Of a stretch of 64,000 nt of DNA, positions 35,409-46,145 are shown piece by piece. This stretch comes from Papaver somniferum (lineage: Eukaryota; Streptophyta; Magnoliopsida; Ranunculales; Papaveraceae). The notes under the pieces were generated by a model. That model was not told the DNA's origin. It ran no database searches and saw only the letters and a list, made by a program, of their open reading frames with translations. Every line of letters starts with the position of its first letter. Positions within the stretch are counted from its first letter, which is position 1. The translations under genes and the position numbers were made by a program. The stretch covers positions 59,563,830 to 59,627,829 of the forward strand of contig NC_039360.1 in assembly GCF_003573695.1 (NCBI RefSeq). Reading direction: 5' to 3'.

Positions 35409-37149
35409 TGATTCTTATTTTTGATTATCGTTGTTGTAATTAAGATTCGAATTGTTGAGATTAATTTTAAAGGAATAAAAGCGAGAGTCATTGGGATTAG
35501 GATTCCACCGAATTCATATTAATAGGTTCAATTATTCATTCTCAACAATTATCGCTCAATAAAACAACATCGACTCTTATTGTTGCCAAGGTAGATTCTC
35601 CAAACATTAGTTATAAATCGTAAGCATGGGATAAACATCTAAGCAAGCATGACCCATCTAATAAAATAATAACTAATTTTTTCAAATCATAATTCTATTT
35701 TAATTAAGTGAAAAAGTCAAATAAAGAATACAATAATTTTACCCAAGTATGAAATTCGGCTTCCTCCGTCGTCCCGGTGATGGGGTTTAGCTCCACATGG
35801 TGAAAACACTCTCAAAATAATATTTCATTGCTCAAACAGTGTTTACAAAGAAGAGAAAAAGAGAAAATCAATTAAAACAGGGAATCGCAACGTTTATAAG
35901 TGTTGGAAACCCACTGACACAAAGAATAACGGAAAACTGTCGCAGTGGACAGTCTTATTTCTTAAGCGTAAACGGCAGTTTTTTTATGACTGTCTTTGCA
36001 AGTCTGTTCTTCGTTCTTCACTGTTTTTCTGCTGCTGCTGCAGAGAAATTCTCTCGACTCTGTAGCATCCCCAATCACTCGAGGCCCTTCTCTGATCCCA
36101 GGAAACTCTATTTATACTCACAATACTTCAAAATCTTCGTAATTACTCCACAATATCTCGCAATAACTTTCATTATTCTTCACGGGAATAGTTCCCTTTT
36201 TTATCTCATTCTCACGTCTGTTGACAGACTATACACTCCAAACACAAAGTTGCACGTATCTTGATTGAGTGTGACTAGTTACAACGCACGAAATCCTCCA
36301 AAAATATCTTAACTGATAAGTATACTCGATATATCCTCGAGAAAACAATATCTTCCCTATTTTACTTCAAGCCGCGTGGACAGCCCAATATTTTCAATTC
36401 GAACACCATTACCACTTCTGTTTAGTCAAAACAGGATATTCCAAGTCAATCCCAGCGATTTAATCTCGCCAAAACTCCCTGTAATTCTTCACATAAGCTC
36501 TCGGATTTTAAAAAGAAACCCGTAACTCCCTGTGTGATTCAAATTGAAGTTCCAACCAATTCTAATCCAAAATAATGATCATACCATTCCTGTAAAGCTT
36601 AATCAAGACTTCCCATGTAATTTCAGCGATTGAGTCTCAGTACAGCAACTTCAAAATATCAACCCTAATTCTGTTCCATTAAAACCCATTTTCCCGCCAA
36701 AACTATGATGCTTCAGATCCATGATTCTAGCCAATTTAAATCGAAACAGAGACCCATACCAGCTCTGTTTGGGTACTAGGAACAAACCCATTTGATTTTA
36801 GCCATTTAGTCTCACCCAAACACCTCCAAAACCGAAGCCCTAATTTTGCTGTCAGTTTTTCCGCCAAAACCGAATTTGAAATGTTGAAGATGAAGTGCCC
36901 TTAACCAAATCGTGGGCGCCTTTAACAGATGGGATGCTCTGGGGTGAAAACGGTAATTGGGGTGCCCCTTAACCAACAGTGAGAGTACGAATAACACGTG
37001 TCCTCAGGGGTCCAAAAACCACTTTTCGAGCAACTTTTTCCATAAGAGCTTATTTTCTTGAAAATACTTAAAACAAGATTATTAGTGATAAAATGAGTCC
37101 TAGCTAATGTAATTATGGGTGAAAATGCGTCGCACTTGCGTGTTCATCA
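35409..37149 (-). repeat. Right LTR (5' LTR), 1741 bp
   Basis: Uninterrupted copy of the left LTR. A primer-site motif with GGCGCCGCCGACGCGG lies just inside at about 35390-35406 (minus). Confidence 0.88.
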
Positions 37150-37154
37150 ACCAC

Positions 37155-37404
37155 CATCGCCCACCACCGACGATTACCACCGCCCACCACCTCCGATTAT
37201 CACCACCACCAACCACCGATTACAGCTACCACCTCCCACCATCGCCGATTACCACCACCACCACCTCCGATTATCACCACCACCACCACAGCCCACCACA
37301 GCCGATTACCACCACCACCTCCTCCGATTATCAGCACCACCAACCACCGATTACCACCACCACCTCAGATTACCACCACCAACAACCACCACCACCACCA
37401 CCAC

Positions 37405-37407
<3 letters not shown>
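37155..37407. repeat. CCACCA-rich minisatellite, right half
   Basis: Imperfect units built of CACCACCAC and CGATTA(C/T)(C/A)A, for example CCACCTCCGATTATCACCAC. It continues the 30639-30726 array across the Gypsy insertion. The Pro/Thr/His-rich frames here are simple-sequence artefacts. Confidence 0.88.

Positions 37408-37445
<38 letters not shown>
37408..37445. repeat. (TA)19 microsatellite
   Basis: Perfect 38-base TA run. Confidence 0.95.
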
Positions 37446-37446
<1 letters not shown>

Positions 37447-37599
37447 CTTAATTTAAAACATTAACAAAGATATTCTCACAAACCCATTATTTGTCATTCG
37501 TTTTTGGTTGAATAAATGAGAAGTAACCATTAAAATGAGTTGAAAATGGAAGTTGCAGAGAGGTTTAATGGAGGGTTTTTTTTCAGAGAAAAGTTCGGT

Positions 37600-38245
37600 T
37601 ATCACGAATTAATTTTTTCTCAACCGAACTCAGAGTTCGGTTGATTCGCAAAAAAATACTTTTAACCGAACTCCTTGTATTAGAACAACACAAGTCCATA
37701 AGTTCGGCTCCTTCGTAAAATAAGGATATCACCGAACTTTAGTTTACGAAAATAATGAGAAGTCCACAAGTTCAGTTCGTTCGCAAAAATGTTAAGTTTT
37801 CTTTGTAACCGAACTCTACCTTTGAAACTTCGTAACCGAACTCTACCTAATTCGCCAAGAAATAAATTTCGTAGTAACCGAACGTTTGCCTAATTGCATA
37901 TATGCATATATAAGCTCAGTTCGGTTGATTCGCAAAATATGTTGAAGTTTGAGAACCAACCGAACTTCTAACACTAGGTTACTTTTAACCTGCAGTTCGG
38001 TTGGGAACTTGGTTGCGTTGAAGTTTGCGAACTAACCGAACACACAAGATGTACCCAAATAAATTGTTAAGTTCAAAGTTCGGTTACCTACCATTTTATC
38101 CTAGGTAACCGAACATTACACTGTACGACCAAAACCTCCGCTAACGAGTGAGTTCGGTAACCTGCGTGTTTGGAAAACGTAACCGAACTACACTTTCAGG
38201 TGTGTTCGGTTACATGTTCTTGACATATGGTAACCGAACTGGCCC
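37600..38245. repeat. Array of inverted AGTTCGGTT / AACCGAACT motifs
   Basis: About 20 copies of TTCGGTT or its complement AACCGAA in roughly 645 bp, in both orientations and often alternating every 20-60 bp. Flanking words such as GATTCGCAAAA and GGTAAC also recur. The transcript could fold into many short hairpins. It lies near the right end of the TIR element, where subterminal transposase-binding repeats would be expected. Confidence 0.8.
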
Positions 38246-38674
38246 AAATCTACATAAAAAATTTCTTTTTTTTTTGAAAGTTTGGAGCAATTCAATCAAC
38301 ATTATCTAAGTTTGAAGCACACCTGGGTAACCAAATACCCTTCCTCCGGTTGTGGTTGGTAAAATCCATCGTTTTTCATGTTTTCCTTCTTCATCTTCTC
38401 TAACTTTACTCTCTCAATAATTCTACTTCTTTAAAAAAAAAACCATCTGATTTTTTAATCTCACTAATTATCTTTAACTTAATCATCTCACTAATCATCA
38501 CACTAACTATTATTAACACTAACTAATCATCACCCAAAATTAATCAGGAGGACAATTTAGGTATTCATATAAATATCCAGATAAGAGGTGACCTAGATTT
38601 ACTTCTAATGTCTTTACCGAAAATAAAATCATGGTCACAAAAAACCATGGTCCCCAAAAATCGTTCTTAAATCG

Positions 38675-39277
38675 AATAGAGAGAAGAAAAGGCAATCCTG
38701 GTTTTTGAAAAGAAAGAAAGAAAATAAAGGTGAAATCCAAACTAAAGCGGAGACTAAGAAGAAGGCAGAGGCTAATATTTAGAGTAAGAAGATTAAGGAA
38801 GATATTGCAAATGCTGTTGATGGACTTACTTTTGGTCATGTCAAGATTGATGAAAATGATGGAGAATTTGGTAAGAAGAAGAGGAAACATTCAAAATCTC
38901 AAGCTCTTGAAGAGGCGAGAAAGATACAGGAAGCAAAGAAGGATCCTGAAAAGGGGGAGATAATCTGAAAGAAACATACATTGAGTACAGCAATTAGTAG
39001 AACTGCTGGTATTAAGGTTCATGATGATCCGAAATTGATAAACAAGAGTATTAAGAAACAAAGGAAGCAACAGCAGAAAAGTGTTCAGAAATGGAAAGAT
39101 AGAGATGAGACTAAAAATAAAGCTAGGGCTGAAAAACAGAAAGCTAGGAATGATAATATACAAGGAAGAATTCAAGCTAAGAAAGCTAAGAAAATCGAGA
39201 AGCGCGAGAAAAAACTCATGCGCCCAGGGTTTGAAGGTCGCCGACAAGGGTTTATCAATGAGCCTGCCAAAAACTAA
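38675..39277 (+). pseudogene. SURF6/Rrp14-like gene, 3' part
   Basis: It continues the SURF6 domain: NREK-, NAVDGLTFGHVKIDE, KKKRKHSKSQALEEARK, KDPEKGE, then TAGIKVHDDPKLINKSIKK and KREKKLMRPGFEGRRQGF before the stop at 39277. Breaks: a frame change near 38700, TAG near 38790 and TGA near 38966. The last ~100 codons are open. Joined to 29612-30075 across the AATCG duplication it makes one uninterrupted domain order, so the stack between them inserted into coding sequence. Confidence 0.85.
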
Positions 39278-41088
39278 AATGTGGGTAATGAATTTAATGA
39301 TTATGTTTTATTACGTTATTTTCAATTGACATGTTTTTGAATATTTCTTGAGTTATGAATATCAAGTTTCTTTTGTTCTTGCTTTATTTTGATCTGTTGA
39401 TAACTTGCTTGTTTATGTTTAAACCTTCGAGAAATGTTAATGGAGGTATTGAACTAGTGACCGTGTTTCTGATTCATTTACGAGACATCGGTTGTGAGCT
39501 GTTCTTGTGACCATTTGTAATTTTTATATTGCTAACAAAACCATAAAAATTGGTGATGAACTGTACTATGCTGTTTCAATAATGCGATTAGATGATTAAA
39601 ATTGTCACGTAAATCATAATAAGAAAAATTACTAGACTTAAGTTTAGGTCATCTTGTACCTTTAGGCTTTGGTTTAAGATGATAACTGCAGCTGTTTTCC
39701 CTGGGGGGAACTAATTTGAGTTAATGGTTTTTCTTGGTTAACTGAGTAAAGTTATATATATTCAGTTCTGAGTTTACATGAATTGTTAATGGAGTTATAG
39801 TTGTAGCTAAGTTTGTGATTGAATTCAAGGGATTGGTACATATTGGAGATGGAACAAGAATTGAGTTTTGGAATTGATAATGAATTGGCTTTGCATCAAC
39901 AGTTGAGAGTAAGGGCTTGACAGTGTTGGTCAGCTGCACTGAAATGGCAATGAGTCGCAGGTGGGTGTTTACAAGACATGAATATGTTGTTATTGCAACA
40001 ATGGAAATGATTGAGACTAAGAGAGTGATACAGAGACTGTAGTGGAGATGCAAGCTGAGATGATATTGAGACATGAGTCGGTTCTGCAGGTGTTGGTTTT
40101 GTTTGTGAGATGATGGGACTGTACTGGGTTGCAGCTGAAGTTAATTGTGCTGGTAAGAACTCAGTTTGAATGTGTAGAGGGTCAATTAGTAAGCAAATAT
40201 AGTATTGCAGTTAAGATAGGACTGATTGTTCTAGAAGTGTAAGCTGAACTTAGTAATAGTACTATAATGGTGGTGCTGCTAATGCAGGAAAGAGGTCTGA
40301 GATGAAATGTATGTATTTAGAGTTAAAAGAATGGAAAAGATGTTGGATTATTGATTGTATTGTTGCTATTGGTGGTCTCAATGCAGGCTTGCAGATGCTA
40401 ATTAAAGGTAAGCTGTATTGGTAATTGTAAATGTGTTATAGAATTTGTTTAGATTAAATGAAATGGTACAATGATGAAGTGATAGCCTTAGGCTAGTGAA
40501 ACTGACATAATCATCTGTAAATCATCATCAGAACCGAAGAAGACGGAAAAAAAAAACAAATTTCGGAATCCATCAGCACCAACTCGTTAACAATGTGTAT
40601 ATTAGGTATGGGTTTCATTGGGCAGTTTGTTGGGGAAAAGTAAAGAAAGAAAACTGCTGGTATGCTATTAATAGTTTTGTAATGTTTTTTTAAAGTTCTG
40701 CCCTAATTGCATATATTTAACTTGGAATTAAGATCATTATTATAAAAGTATTTTTCTTCATGGATTTGGCTCTATAACAGGAAGGTGTATGGGACTTGTA
40801 CAGATTCAAGTAAGAAGAAGGAGCTTGAGATGTTGGGATTTGATGTTGAGATCTTTAAAATCTGTGAAACTGAGTAAGTTTTTTCATTTCAATTAGTTTT
40901 GCATTTGGAAATGTTGATTAGCCTTGATATTTTCTATGCCAATTTTGTTCAACATTTTATCTCTTGTTGCAGTTAGTGTGGTCGTGATCATGTACTATCC
41001 AATTTTGTAAACGTTATTAGACATAGGACACATCCGGGCCCATGGATGAAGTAAAACCTTGAGTTACACAACCTATTTTTTGTGCAAG
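39278..41088. other. Non-coding, no gene recognised
   Basis: Downstream of the SURF6-like stop. The part 39700-40450 resembles 3839-4999 in texture. A stretch 40780-40874 (after ATAACAG, before GTAAGT) looks like an exon of about 95 bp in splice-site terms (frame ..VYGTCTDSSKKKELEMLGF), but I do not recognise it. Confidence 0.4.
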
Positions 41089-41226
41089 AAATAATATATC
41101 AAGGTCCTAAATATTTATCAAGTGTATAGAAAAAGTAGAAACCTAGAAAACTTTTACATAATATATCAAGGTCCTAAATATCAAATGTATAGAAAAAGTA
41201 GAAATCTAGAGAACTTTTACATAATA
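41089..41226. repeat. Two tandem ~70-bp units
   Basis: TAATATATCAAGGTCCTAAA ... GTAGAAA(C/T)CTAGA(A/G)AACTTTTACA occurs twice head to tail with few differences. Confidence 0.85.
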
Positions 41227-41534
41227 CTGTATATGTTAAACCACTTTTTGTATGTCTCTTGGTCTTGGGCCATGTGAATCTAAATGAGTAGGAGATCAAT
41301 CCAAAAACCAAGATATAAACACACCAAGCCTGTCGACGGCTGTAACTTGATTTTGTTATCGAGTATATTGGAGAAGGTAGTATGGCTCCCTCTCCTTTCA
41401 GCTTATTCCTGTAACTTCTTAGAAAGACTATTTAGAGCTGCTTCGTTGTTGATAATCCCAGGGTTTATTTTTGTATTTTTCTGCATTTTTCTTGTATGTA
41501 ATAAAATGCTAAAGGTGCTTTTTTTGTGATTCAG

Positions 41535-41705
41535 TAATTAATGACGCTTTATGTGAACAAAGGCTCTGGGACATAAGATTTAGAGGTGATGAGAACTTTA
41601 ACATGTGCGAAATTTGCAAGACTTCACAATCGATGCAACTTTTAAGGGTAACGTATCTCTTTTCCTGAACCACAGTTGTGATCCTAACTGTAAATCGGAA
41701 AAATG
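41535..41705 (+). pseudogene. SET-domain exon, ASHR3-type histone methyltransferase fragment
   Basis: The exon has a TTCAG acceptor before it and a GTTGGT donor after. INDALCEQRLWDIRFRG is followed, after a one-base deletion near 41620, by [20 protein letters not shown] and [17 protein letters not shown] is the core SAM/substrate motif of SET lysine methyltransferases, and the spelling is closest to plant ASHR3. No other SET, PHD or post-SET exon was found nearby, so this is an isolated fragment. The frameshift makes it non-coding. Confidence 0.82.
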
Positions 41706-42074
41706 GTTGGTGCTCGTATATCTGTTACCTATATTTTCTGTCATGATACTCTTTCGTTGCTCATTACTTGCTACTGCAGGAAAACCATATCCTTCCACTA
41801 ACAAAAAATAATATTAGTGCTCCGGGTTATGGCATACAATTCTATGCTTGAAAGTTGGAATGTCATCTTCAGTATTTACCTACACTTCTGAAACTAATAT
41901 AGATTTCAGAACCATTTTAGCATTAGGCCAACTGACGGATTTACACAGGCTAGAAGCAAACAAACCATATGTATGATAATAAATCACTGTCATACTAATC
42001 TGCTGAGTGAAATTGACTTCCTGTTATTTACGACTTGTTTTTTTTATACAATTGGTTAATGAAAAAGTAGTCAC
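41706..42074. other. Non-coding between SET exon and TYDC copy
   Basis: AT-rich, no motif or repeat recognised. Confidence 0.4.
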
Positions 42075-42542
42075 TTGTAAAACGCCTCCTCCTCCTGAAC
42101 TTCTGTCTGACAAAAAGAAGTAGTTCGGGAAGGGTAAGCATTTGGCCGAGCCAATTCATAATAATACTTTCTAACTCGGTTGCTGCTGGTGAAGACATCC
42201 AGTTGAAGCCCACAACATTAGATCCAGTACTAAGCATTTCACCAAGGAACCCAGCAATGGAACCACTTGAAGGAAAATAAGCGAAGTAATTTAGACTCTG
42301 CCAATGAGTAAGACCAGGGATGATATCATTGGTTACATCTTGAAGAATGGTTTCAATGGAGAGTTGTTTGGTGCTGATTCGGGTAATCGTTTACGCAAGT
42401 ATCCAGGCTCAACTTGACTCCTAACAGGATAACTCTCAACAAAATTGATCATATGACCTTGCCTTCTGAACTCATCCGGATCAAGTGGGTTTTGTGAACA
42501 TATTGACATGCTTTCAAGGTTACCAGTAGGGAGACTACCCAT
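42075..42542 (-). pseudogene. TYDC: Tyrosine/DOPA decarboxylase, 5' third only
   Basis: ATG at 42542 begins [20 protein letters not shown], then [32 protein letters not shown], and in another frame [20 protein letters not shown] and LGQMLTLP. This is the N-terminus of poppy-type TYDC, a PLP-dependent enzyme of about 500 residues that makes tyramine/dopamine for benzylisoquinoline alkaloids. An in-frame gap lies after GHMI, with a frameshift near 42355 and another near 42120. Similarity ends near 42075, well before the PLP lysine. There is no intron, as in known poppy TYDC genes. About 55 bp of 5' leader (CAACTCTCTCTC on minus) is retained. Confidence 0.88.
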
Positions 42543-42631
42543 TGTAACTACTTTAGCTGATGAGCGAGTGATAATTTGAGAGAGAGTTGGTGTTGAGAAT
42601 CTCTAAAGATATGAATAGATTTTATTTTATT

Positions 42632-43031
42632 TTTACATTATCAACTTAATTCAATTTTGTTTTACAAATTGGAATTATGATATCAATTTTGTTTTAAAAA
42701 TTGGAATTATGATATCAATTTTGTTTTAAAAATTAGAATTATGATAAAATTTGTCTCATACCTCTTTTACAATTTTTTTTCCTTTACGAATCTGGATTCG
42801 TGAAATCACGTAGTGGTGTCGTTTCATCAAGTTCTTCGGTTGGCCCACCCAGCATGGCGACGGTTGTACTAGTAGTTCTCCAGGGGTACATGTGTAGCCG
42901 CATCGCCTGCAATTCTTGTGTGAGTTCTTTACTTTCTACGGAAGAGTTGTTTACTTTTTATCTTGTTACCTTGTTTTCACCAGAGATTATGGTTTTAGTT
43001 CTTTTGGTGTTTCTTTCACGGGAGCTTTACT
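42632..43031 (+). other. Duplicated leader plus start of an unidentified frame
   Basis: 42806-42874 matches 9000-9077. The frame from ATG/GTG near 42800 (KSRSGVVSSSSSVGPPS, then MATVV) runs 77 codons. CSRIACNSC and the preceding LQGYM recall the zinc-finger start of LSD1/type-I metacaspase proteins, but the spacing is wrong and the match is weak. After 42920 there is no further support. Confidence 0.3.
42647..42752. repeat. Three 32-bp tandem units
   Basis: ATCAATTTTGTTTTAAAAATTGGAATTATGAT repeats about 3.3 times with one or two changes. It lies inside the AT-rich leader shared with 8917-9077, which lacks the expansion. Confidence 0.85.
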
Positions 43032-44131
43032 AGATTAGGTCAGTTCTCTCCAGTGTAAATTTAACTAGTCATTTGTCAAGATGAAATATCAATCCGGTTA
43101 CCAAATATCACATGCAAAAAGTTTTTGCATTCGTATGGATGGTGTTAAAATCTTCCATATCAAAAGCCCTTTATCTCTAATGCCATTTTATGGGTCATAG
43201 TTGCTTCCAAACCAAATGTGTCCCTTTTGAATATTTTACCATCTTCCGACCGTCCCACCAACTAAAATCGTACCTCATATTTTAATGTTGGCCTGCCTCC
43301 TACCACGACGCGTGGGGAGCTGTAGAAGCCCTGGGTCATTTTTTCTTCAAGAAACAGATAGAAAAGGCAGAGAGGAGTGGCTCGCATTTGAAATTAAGAC
43401 GTGGACTGTCGGGGGCTATATGACAGACGCTAAACAGCAGGGAAGTAAAGGTGGGTCCATATCTACGTGCCAATTTAAGATTAGCTGCCCCAGCTGTAAA
43501 AGCGAGTATTGGCTTGATCTAAAGCCGTGCTTTTTTGCAAACAAAAAGATCTGAGGCCGTGCTTGGCAGCTCGCACAGCCGTATTAAGACCGTGTTTCGG
43601 CTCCTAATTTTGATGGTGGTCTTATGTTTGGTGGTAGTTTTGACGGTGCTGTGTGTCGTTTTCATGCGGGTCTCCACAGTAGACAGAGTTTCGGGTAGTC
43701 AGGGGTGGCGGTGATCGGGCTCTCCTTGGCTCGGTGTTAATTTGCTACTTTGGTCGGCAGTTAAACAATAGTAGTACTAATTAAACACATAAATGCGGCC
43801 GTCTGATGCCACTTAACTACCGAACCTACCTAGCTAGCCAGCTCTATAGTGGGAGCTCTAAAAACCAGCTGATTTCTCTGATTAACTAGTTCCATATGAC
43901 TTTTCGCATAACAGTTAGTAGTAGTTAATGTAGCTAGAGTCCTGCCGAGCATTCAAATTCTCTTCCGACATTAATATTTCATCTAGATTCCTCGCGAGGG
44001 CTGCGAGAGTGAAAGATTTTAAATCTGGACTTTATCAGTTGTAAGCTGCATATTCTATACCACCATGATGAAAATCTACTGCATATATATGGTTAGACAA
44101 CATGATATATCACTTCCTTGGCAAATAAAGT
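43032..44131. other. Non-coding, nothing recognised
   Basis: Locally GC-richer around 43290-43740. An 89-codon plus frame at 43285-43554 lacks any recognised motif. The stretch ends with the hAT TSD aataaagt (44124-44131). Confidence 0.4.
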
Positions 44132-44830
44132 TAGGGCTGCACATGGGCGGGTATGGGCGGGTGTAAGCTAAAACCAACCTCGCACCCACATATTACGGGT
44201 TTTTTTTCATAACCAACCCCGCACCCACAAACAGCGGGCGGGTTTTGTTACCCGCCCGCTACTGGTTGGGCGGGTTTAAACCCGCTTTATATTCAAGTAT
44301 TTAGAGTAACTTCTATTCTCCTTGATTAAGTGAGAAAAAAAAACCAAAACCCCCAAAATATTCATATTTAGGAAGTTCACAGATGAATATTAAGTGTTGA
44401 ATTTGTTGATTTTTCGATTGTTGTCGATTTCTGGTGAAGATTCGAAGTTGTTGTTGTCGATTTCTGGTGAAGATTTCTGGTAATTGTCGTTCGTAGGTGA
44501 AGAAGAAGAACTGAGGAGGAAGAAGAGGAGAGGCCGAACAGAGAGAAGAGTGTAGAAAGTGAATGAGGGTTATCAGTTATCCTATCTACTAGTATTAGGG
44601 TTTCATAATGGACGACTATGATTAGTTTTATCTAATGGTATATAATCTGCGGGTTTTTTGGGTGGGTATGGGCGGATATTAGCTTAAACCAACCTCGCAC
44701 CCACAGACAGCGGGTTTTTTTGTTTCATAACCAACCCCGCACCCACAACGGGCGGGTATGGATTAAAAACCCACGAATTTAGCGGGTACGGGTGGGTTTG
44801 GGTATCGTGGGCGGGTCTTGTGCAGCCCTA
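44132..44830. mobile_element. hAT-type MITE, 699 bp
   Basis: TIRs TAGGGCTGCACA...TGTGCAGCCCTA with an exact 8-bp TSD aataaagt (44124-44131 and 44831-44838). The subterminal GGGCGGGT/ACCCGCCC and CCAACC(C/T)CGCACCCACA words are repeated near both ends. No transposase is present. Confidence 0.93.
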
Positions 44831-44838
44831 AATAAAGT

Positions 44839-44960
44839 AGAACTTCGATAAATTAATCCGCGATAAATTAATAATTTCACTAAAATAATATTTTTTATCA
44901 GTCCCGATTTGGGTCAATGTATTAAATTAATGACCTCGCTAAATTTATAAGATAATAAAA
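44839..44960. repeat. MITE-like AT-rich relic
   Basis: ACTTCGATAAATTAATCCGC and GATAAATTAATAATTTC phrases are typical of a widespread plant MITE with CTCTATAAATTAATA motifs. A related piece in the other orientation lies at 50465-50580. The ends are not resolved. Confidence 0.45.
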
Positions 44961-46145
44961 ATTTGAAGTATCCAATAGGGCCCAACTGAAATATAAATTA
45001 ATAGTCATTATAATAGCATTACATTATGGTGTCTTACTAAAATAAGATTCCAAAGTTGTTTGTATCTTGTTCACGTCAATCTTTATACAACAGTAGTGTT
45101 TGGTGTGTCACGTCACGGCTGAGATACATTGGAATTTCTAACTACCGACTGTGATCTTCACTCCCCTCCTAGAATACTGTACTTGATTTGGTTAATCCAA
45201 TGGCCAGCAGTCCCCCACACTATTGATTTTGTTCCTATTTCATTTTTTCTATTCCGTAACGGCTGAGTGCCTGAATCTCAAACCCAGAAGAACATTCCTC
45301 TCAAAGACTGAAACTGAAAACCCCGTAAATGATTAATCCTCTCATCTCCCTATTATCGATTTTATTTGGGACGTTGAATTGAAACGCTTCACTTCGGCTT
45401 TAATGACTTCCCAATATATAATGTCTGAGCTGAATGGAAAACCACATCGGTTCCTCAGCTCGCACAATTACGAGGTGTTCTCTCCTTTCTCTCTTTGTCA
45501 TTTGCTTTGTATCCAATACTGTATGTGATTACTTAGGGTTCGTTTTCGTATATCATTGATGTTTAATTAGGGTTGAGTATTATATTTTCCTTCACGTCGA
45601 ATCTGTCAATAGATTTGGTTTATTTTTCTTCCCACGCTATTTTCCTTAACCCAAAAACTAGGTTATATTATTCTACTGCAGTGGGTTTGAGACCCAACTC
45701 ACTGATTCCTAAACTTTATACGACAGAATTGGGTGTGTTACATGTTCGACAAAATTCCCCAAACAAATCCAGTTTCATTATTCCATACAAATTCTGTTTC
45801 ACTGAGTTTGAAGACCTGGAATTGAAATTTCAGAACAAATGTCTTACAGGTCAATCGTATTACACATTTTCTTTTTACAGTGTTGTTAACCATTACTCTT
45901 TGTTTACCTTTCCCACCTTTCGAACCTTTCCAACGTTTTACAGTGGTTGGCTTCTTAAAAACCGTAAGGGCAACACGATCCCCCGATACTTCAGAGGCCC
46001 GGTGGCCAGACTTGCGGAATGTGGAATTTGCAATTGGGAATCTCAGGTATACCTTCTTTGCTGTTAACATCGTTGTGTTTGTCGTCTCACGATCTAAATC
46101 TCTTAATGCACTTACATAACAAAAACATTATTTCCCGTGTAGCCA
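44961..46145. other. No certain gene; possible Helitron 5' region
   Basis: A frame at 45573-46067 and a splice-bounded stretch at about 45942-46048 (TTACAG before, GTATAC after) might be upstream exons of the RPA-like reading, but I see no family motif. Confidence 0.35.

Larger units (their letters stand above)
30727..37149 (-). mobile_element. Non-autonomous Gypsy (LARD-like) element
   Basis: Direct LTRs TGATTCTTATTTTTG...TCATCA at 30727-34037 and 35409-37149, with a perfect TSD accac (30722-30726 and 37150-37154). A primer site beside the right LTR on minus (TTGGCGCCGCCGACGCGG) puts the element on the minus strand. The interior is only 1371 bp (34038-35408). It holds one gag-position ORF and a repeat array, with no protease or RT. 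The left LTR is enlarged by a nested solo LTR. Confidence 0.9.
30466..38666. mobile_element. TIR element inserted at the TRIM edge, itself split
   Basis: Left GAAGGATTTTTCAGGGACCATGG (30466 on) and the reverse complement of the right end (GAACGATTTTTGGGGACCATGG, up to 38666) are inverted repeats. Both continue with a second ACCATGGTTTTATT block, about 55 bp in all. AAAT adjoins both ends, but no clean TSD is resolved. Without the Gypsy element inside it is about 1.8 kb with no transposase. It carries (CCA)n minisatellite, (TA)n and the AACCGAAC array. Confidence 0.6.

Noticed and set aside
37115..37456. Long Pro/Thr/His-rich open frames
   Set aside because: They are translations of the CCACCA minisatellite and (TA)n; no start context or homology.
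42800..43033. LSD1/metacaspase-like zinc finger
   Set aside because: Only CSRIACNSC and a preceding Gly are reminiscent; the CxxC spacing is wrong, so no functional call is made.
45573..46067. 164-codon frame read as a gene
   Set aside because: No domain recognised and it crosses a likely splice donor at 46049; retained only as possible Helitron upstream sequence.
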